Below are positions 58,151-64,000 of a stretch of DNA of 64,000 bases, one piece after another. How positions within the stretch are numbered: the stretch's first letter is position 1; every line of letters starts with the position of its first letter. Source of the stretch: Humulus lupulus (Eukaryota > Streptophyta > Magnoliopsida > Rosales > Cannabaceae); contig NC_084802.1 of the NCBI RefSeq assembly GCF_963169125.1, positions 13,764,896 through 13,828,895 on the forward strand, given 5' to 3'. Position numbers and translations under genes: made by a program. Under the pieces are notes generated by a model, which did not search any database, was not told where the DNA came from, and saw only the letters and a list, made by a program, of their open reading frames with translations.

Positions 58151-59093
58151 AGAACATCAGCGGCCTGCAGGCTTATTGCAACCACTTAGCATTCCAAAAT
58201 GGAAATGGGATGATATAGCCATAGATTTCGTGATGGGTTTACCACGAACAAGTAAGCAGCATGATTCTGCTTGGATAGTAATAGATAGATTAACCAAGTC
58301 AGTTCATTTCCTGTCTGTTAAGACTTCGTACACAGCAGATCTTTATGGAGACGTTTAAGTCCAAGAAATAGTACGATTGCATAGAATCTCTAAGACAATA
58401 GTATTCGATAGAGAATCGGTGTTTACATCGAGATCTGGGAGTGAGTATCTGCCACTGATAGAATTCTCCTACAACAATAGCTACCAGTCAACGATCGGGA
58501 TGGCACCTTATGAGTTGCTTTAGGGAAGAAGGTGCCGATCGCCGTTGCATTATGATGAGGTAGGAAAAAGGCAACTACTTGGAACTGAAGCTGTTAGAGG
58601 AGCTCAGGATGTAGTAGCCCTGATTAGAAAGTGTATGCTCGCTGCTCAAAGCCGTTTGAAAAGTTATGCGGATGCCAAGCGGTATGATGTGGAATTCAAA
58701 GTCGGAGATCAAGTTTTCTTAAGAATGTCTCCTATGAAAGGTGTGAAGCGGTTTGGGAAGAAAGGCAAACTTAGTCCCTAATTTATAGGTCCTTTTTAGA
58801 TATTGGACAAAGTGGGAGCAGTTGTGTATAGAATAGCCCTACCACCAGCCCTAGCAGATAGTCACAACATGTTCCCCATCTCAATGCTATGCAAGTATGT
58901 GTCAGACCCATCTCACGTCCTCAAGTACGATACGATAGCACTCCAGAAATACTTGAGTTATGAGGAACGACCGATTAGCATCCTATATAGAGGGATGAAA
59001 AAGTTACGGTCTAAGAGTTTTCCGATAGTCAAGGTCCTATGGAGTAATAGCTCTGAACGGGAGGCAACGTGGGAGTGGAGGAGGACATGTTAG
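58137..59093 (+). pseudogene. G3 integrase remnant, fused to gag by deletion
   Basis: Starts at 'QQVKAEHQRPAG', the segment just after the zinc domain, then the core 'WKWDDIAIDFVMGLPRTSKQHDSAWIVIDRLTKS'. TAA at 58356 interrupts. Near 58434 a second deletion removes the part of the core with the catalytic Glu ('FDRESVFTSR' runs straight into 'SGSEYLPLIEFSYNN'). The C-terminal domain follows with TAGs: 'QSRLKSYADAKRYDVEFKVGDQVFLRMSPMKG', 'GAVVYRIALPPAL', 'VLWSNSSEREATWEW', ending at 59091. Protease, RT, RNase H and the integrase zinc domain are absent. Confidence 0.88.
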
Positions 59094-59145
59094 CCCGGTA
59101 TCTGGAATTGTTTGATAAGTAAATTTCGGGGACGAAATTCTTTGT

Positions 59146-59158
59146 AGTAGGGGAGAAT
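59146..59158 (+). other. Polypurine tract of G3
   Basis: 'gtaggggagaat' lies directly before the right LTR, after the conserved 'aatttcggggacgaaattc' box. Confidence 0.75.
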
Positions 59159-62100
59159 TGTAGAGTCCTAGAATTTACTTAGCTAGTAGAAGTAGTAGTA
59201 GCTAGTTTTAGTTATAGTATGTTCATTACTATGGATTTTGGTTCAAGCCGGGACTTAGTTGGAAACCCCTAGTAATAGTTATGGATTTTATGAGTTTAAC
59301 CTATAGTTTAAGAATATTAATTATAACATAAGGTTTGATTAATATTGCTGGTTATTAATATGATAATTATTATAACCTAAGGTTTAGATAGAGCTAATAA
59401 GAATATGACACTTGTCATGAGCATGGTTATTACTAAGGTTATGATTATTAAGGAATTATTATTTTAATGATAAAATAAGAGAAATATAAGACTTAGTCTT
59501 CACCAAAATCTGATAGGAGCATGATATTTGTCACAATTTTATTTATTTGTGGATTAGGATGTAAATAGATTTTTCGTAACTTTAGGATACTGTAACTTCC
59601 GACCTGTTTTTGACCCAGTTATGTTATGAATTTCGAAAAATAGTATTTGTATAAAGTTGTAGATAATTTAATTAGATTTCTAACGGTATAAAGAGAGTCC
59701 AAATCGAAGTTCTACAACTCTAGATATGTTGATTTTACTGTAGGGGAGTTTAGAGTTACGAGATTTAGGGAGTTAGAAGTTAGGATTCTATTTGTTTTTA
59801 TTATTTTAAAAATCAAGCTTTGAATCCTTAAAGCTCTCTGAAATTTTTTACCAATTCCTAAGCCTTTGGCTGAAGGATATTAAAATATTTTCAATTAAAT
59901 TTATTATTTTTTTTCAAAGCCAAAAAGAAGATTTTTATTCCTAGAACTCTTGTAATGACCCACTACTCTAGACTTTTGGACCATTAATGAACTATACATA
60001 CAAACCTTAATAAGACTTACATTTGCAAAAATACCATAAATTTATTAGAAACTTGTAGAACAAAAGTTACTTTCATAAAATAAGTAGGATATGGGTACCC
60101 ATTGTCTTTAAAACAAAACATAACTTTAAGTAAAAAGACATTACATAAATAGTGCGGAAAATACATGTAAAAAGACATAAAACAAAACTACATCCTCGAA
60201 TGATCGAACTCTCGACTCCTTGAATCCATTCACAATCGATACACAATCTCCAAGCATCCACGAACCTTACCGCCACTAATAGCTATTTTCCTGCACATAA
60301 AACAAAAAGGAATGAGCCTAATGCCCAGCAAGGAAAATCTAACACATAGTCATAAACATAAAGACATATCGTAACACTTATTACATACACTTATTATAAT
60401 GGCCATTATTACTTGGGGTCCCATAGACTAAACAAGTCATATGCCCATGGGGTTAGTGGGGTCCTACTAGCTAAGTAGGTCATATGCCCATAACCCATTT
60501 GGGGTCTTGTTAGTTATATGGGTCATATGCCCAAGCCTACAAACATATATACATACATATCATAACACATTTAATAACATAAAACATAAGATAACATAAA
60601 CATATAACATATTGATTCTAGCCTATTTTCCTTACCAAAGTTACCCGGATAAGAGGACAGCGTTGGGACTTTTTGGAACACTCCTAAAACCATATATAAC
60701 AGGGTGAGTCTAATGAAGAAAAAGGGATGAAATGAAAGGAATGGAAAGACTAAACCATTGAAAGTCACACTTACCAAAACTTATGTGCTCAAGAACTTAG
60801 ATTCCCTAACCAAGATAAGAATGAGGTTAGAAGACTGAATAGAAGACTAAGAGAAAGAAAATAACAAATGAACTAGAGTTTTGGTTTACCTCAAAGACTT
60901 GTAAGACCATTCTACACCACAACCGAAATACTATAGAACCTTACTTCCCAAAGTGTTTGACAAGCTTATGATGATTAAGCTTATGATTTCCCCACCCAAG
61001 TGTTTAACTCTCACACTCTCCTAGCACTTGCAGCTTCTGAACTTAGAGTAAAAGGTGAATAATGGCTGGGTACTAGGTCCTATTTATAGAGTTTGGGAAT
61101 GAAGGAATCTTAATTTTACTTGAATAAAAATAATAGCTTTTTAGGTGAAAATAATTTGAATAATCGTTCAGTAGAGGCTGAAGACTCGTTCAAAAGATGC
61201 TGGACTTATGAAGAAGTTGAATGGCTGAAAGGAAAAAGAATTCAAAAACATTTGAATTATGCTGAAGGAGGCGATATATCGCCCCTGTAGGCGATATATC
61301 GCCTGGGCCAGTATGCCCGAGGCGACCGTGCATCGTTTCGTGTTTTCCGTATCTACGTGCTGCGATATATCGCCCCCTATAGCTGCGATATATCGGCACA
61401 CGCTGAATATTTAAACATGAAATTACACATTTTTAGCTAAGTTTGAATGGACTAAACAGCCTTGACTAAGCCCTCAACGTATTCAAAGCTGCTGACTGAC
61501 CCTATTGCATTCAAACTTTACTCCTTATTAAATTAAATCCTCAAAATACTTAATCCTTAATCACCCATTCATAACATGTGCTTAAAATCTTATTGGTCCT
61601 CATCTAAACCTTATAGTATAACAAATATTATCCTTAATATCAGTCATATAATCAAACCTTAGGTTATACTTAATATTCTTAAACTATAGGTTAAACTTAG
61701 AAAATCTATAAGTACTACTATGAGTGTCCAAATCATTCCCGGTCTGAACCAAAAATCCACAGTTACAAAGATAACACTATACATACTATAATACTACTAT
61801 CTAACTAGCTAAGTAAAGTTCTTGGACTCTACAACTCTATAAATAGGACCTAGCACCAAGCCTTTTCATTCATTCTTCAAGCATTGATCAGAGCCTTCCA
61901 TGTGCTAGTGAGACTATAGAGTGATAAACACTTGGATTGGGGTTCTAAGCTTAATCATTATAAGCTTAATAAACACTTGGGAAGTAAGGTTATAGTGTAT
62001 TTCAGTTTCGAGGTATAGTTCGGTCATAGAAGCATTCAAGGTATTCCTAATTCTAGTTCCTTTATGTATTGATTCTTATAGTTCTTCTCTACTCAAATCC

Positions 62101-62998
62101 TAACTCAGTCTTTTCTATTCTTAGGCATCTAAGTTCTTTGAACTTAAGGTTTTCATTGGTAAGTATCGTTTCGATGGTGTAGTTTATTCTTTCCATCTCT
62201 TTTCTTTAGTATACTCACCTCTATATTATGGTTTTTAGGAGTGTTCCAAAATCCCGACTTTGTTCTCATATCCCGGTATTTTTGGTAAGGAAAATAGGAT
62301 AGGATTTTATATGTTATATGATATGTGATATGTTATCTTATGTTATGTTGTGTTATGAAATGTTATATCATGTATGTTTGTAGACTTGGGCATATGACCC
62401 GTACAACTAACAAGCCCCAATAAATTATGGGCATATGACTTGCTTAGCTAGCAAGCCCCACTAATCTAATGGGCATATGACTTGTTAGTTTATGGGACCC
62501 CAAGTAATAATGGCCATTATAGTATGTATGCGACATAAGTGTTATGATATGTTTTATGTTACGTTATGAAATTTATGTGTATGGTTATATGTTAGATTTT
62601 CCTTGCTGGGCATTAGGCTCACTCCTTTTTGTTTATATGTGCAAGAAAATAGTTTTAGTGGCGGGGAAGGTTCTTGGAAGCTTGGGGAATGTGTATTGAG
62701 GCGGAATGGATTCAAAGAGCCGAGAGTTTCGATTCGAGGATGAAGTCTTTACTTATGGTTTTATGTGTATTTTTCCGCACTTATTTATGTAATCTCTTTT
62801 AATTACAATTATGTTATGTTTTGATTTTAACAAACAATGGGATCCCATATCCTACTTTAAATTTTATGTAAGTTTAACATTTATTTTTACAAGTTTTAAT
62901 AAAGTTATGATCTTTTCACTTGTAAGTTCTATTAAGGATTAGGGTCTATGTGTAGTTTTCATTAATGGTCCAAAGTCTAGAGTAGTTGGGTCATTACA
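59159..62998 (+). repeat. G3 right LTR, split by an inverted solo LTR of the same family
   Basis: Starts TGTAGAGTCC (59159) and ends GGGTCATTACA (62998). LTR parts are 59159-59950 and 61839-62998, about 1.95 kb. TATAAATAGG follows the insertion at 61839. Three units of about 41 bp with 'gggcatatgacttg' lie at 62388-62510. U3 differs from that of the left LTR and of the inverted copy. Confidence 0.88.
59951..61833 (-). mobile_element. Solo LTR of the G3 family, inverted, inserted in the G3 right LTR
   Basis: 1883 bp. In reverse it begins TGTAGAGTCC and ends GGGTCATTACA, so it is full length. The duplication ACTCT is perfect (59946-59950 and 61834-61838). U3 holds GCGATATATCGC at 61271, 61291 and 61362 and a near copy at 61385. 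The 41-bp subrepeats lie at about 60415-60535. Confidence 0.93.
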
Positions 62999-63000
62999 TC

Positions 63001-64000
63001 TGCAAACGCAAGAAAGTGATGCTCGAGACTCCTGACGGTCAGAGACTATGCTTTATGGGAAAAGTTTGAGGACTATGTACGCCGCTTATTTTGTTTCTCA
63101 AAGCTCAGAGGATGATAGAAAAAGGATGTCACACATTCTTAGCCAGCATCACAGATGTGGTAAAGGAAACACCACTAAAAGTTGGAGACATTCGCATTGT
63201 AAAGGAATTCCCAGAAGTATTTCCTGACGACCTACCAGGGTTGTCACCGACTCGGGAAATTGACTTCACAATCGAACTAGTATCGGGCACCGAGCCTATC
63301 TCAAAGGCACCATATTGGATGGCATCGACCGAACTCAAGGAGTTGAAGACGCAACTACAAGAACTCTTAGACTTGGGTTTCATTAGACCGATCCATTCAC
63401 CATGGGGAACACCTGTGTTATTTGTGAAGAAGAAGGACGGAAGCATGCAGATGTGCATAGATTATCGCGAGCTAAATAATGTGACAATTAAGAATAAGCC
63501 CCCGCTACCCTGGATTGATGACTTGTTTGATCAACTTCGAGGAGCGACCATGTTTTCAAAGATTGATCTACGGTTTGGGTATCACCAGCTCAAGGTACGG
63601 GAAAATGATATTCCCAAGATAGTTTTCAGAACTCGTTATGGGCATTACGAGTTTCTAGTTATGTCTTTCGGTCTTACCAACGCTACAACTGCATTCATGG
63701 ATTTAATGAATAGGGTCTTCAAGGATTACCTGGACAAATTTGTCGTAGTGTTCATCGATGATATCTTGGTGTACTCAAAGGATGAAGCCGAGCACGAGGA
63801 ACATTTAAGGTTGACCTTGTTGCGATTAAAAGAGCATCAACTTTATGCCAAGTTCAAGAAGTGCGAATTTTGGCTTTCGCAAGTAGCGTTCCTCGGCCAC
63901 ATAGTATCCAAGGAAGGAGTTGCTGTTGACCCATCTAAGGTAGAGGCTGTGAATTATTGGCCAAGACCTAAGAACGCGTCAGAGGTTAGAAGCTTTCTTG
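63001..64000 (+). CDS. pol: Ty3/gypsy reverse transcriptase, open frame running off the window
   Basis: From 63001 the frame stays open for 333 codons to the window edge. It has no start of its own because it begins two bases after the G3 right LTR. Residues 1-20 match the end of the protease region ('[11 protein letters not shown]'). RT follows: '[17 protein letters not shown]', '[34 protein letters not shown]', '[15 protein letters not shown]', '[17 protein letters not shown]', catalytic 'FIDDILVYS' near 63749-63775, then '[18 protein letters not shown]'. The style is Tekay/chromovirus. This looks like the remainder of an older element into which G3 inserted, with TCTGC (62999-63003) as the expected duplication; the left partner is not visible. 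Confidence 0.85.

Larger units (their letters stand above)
37296..62998 (+). mobile_element. G3: composite Tekay-like Ty3/gypsy element, heavily nested and internally deleted
   Basis: Left LTR (37296-38896, 5'-truncated), initiator-Met-type PBS, small ORF, S3 insertion, gag, deleted integrase, polypurine tract and right LTR (59159-62998, itself interrupted). The internal parts on each side of S3 are contiguous because S3 carries a perfect GTGAA duplication. Left and right LTRs match in overall plan but differ strongly, above all in U3, so the two halves may come from different family members. Protease, RT and RNase H are missing. Confidence 0.7.

Overview
This window is plant nuclear DNA made almost entirely of nested LTR retrotransposons. 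It is AT-rich, has long intergenic tracts, plant-type Ty3/gypsy and Ty1/copia polyproteins, several solo LTRs and MITE-like elements. The families present (Tat-type gypsy with two RNase H domains, SIRE-type copia, Tekay-like gypsy) fit a seed plant, most likely a eudicot with a large genome; I cannot name the species. I found no convincing host protein gene, tRNA or rRNA.

Layout. 1-983: right end of an LTR cut by the window edge, full of minisatellites. 1608-14806: complete Tat-type gypsy element 'TatA' (799-bp LTRs, TSD AAACT) with a decayed sense gag-pol and, on the other strand, a four-exon gene that is open throughout; it carries a hAT-type MITE and a 70-bp tandem array. 14911-15864: two long palindromic foldback elements. 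15865-20406: AT-rich spacer. 20412-31144: complete SIRE-type copia element on the minus strand (TSD GTTGG) with an extra ORF after pol and a duplicated polypurine-tract region. 31528-36998: solo LTR S1, split by solo LTR S2 (31844-34242).

37296-62998: a composite Tekay-like gypsy element 'G3' (left LTR, initiator-Met-type PBS, a small intact ORF, gag, internally deleted integrase, right LTR). Its leader is split by solo LTR S3 (39572-56780, TSD GTGAA), which is itself split by a second Tat element 'TatB' (40661-52301, TSD GGAAC) and by another S2 copy (53785-56024, TSD GGCGT). The right LTR of G3 is split at its TATA box by an inverted solo LTR of its own family (59951-61833, TSD ACTCT). 63001-64000: an open gypsy reverse transcriptase frame running off the window.

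How the genes relate. Sense genes supply capsid, protease, reverse transcriptase, RNase H and integrase; all complete elements here carry lesions. The most notable feature is the accessory coding capacity: an intact spliced antisense gene in TatA, a broken homologue at the same place in TatB, an extra downstream ORF in the copia element, and a small intact ORF between PBS and gag in G3. Target-site duplications were read directly at both ends of each insertion named above, so the nesting order rests on sequence.
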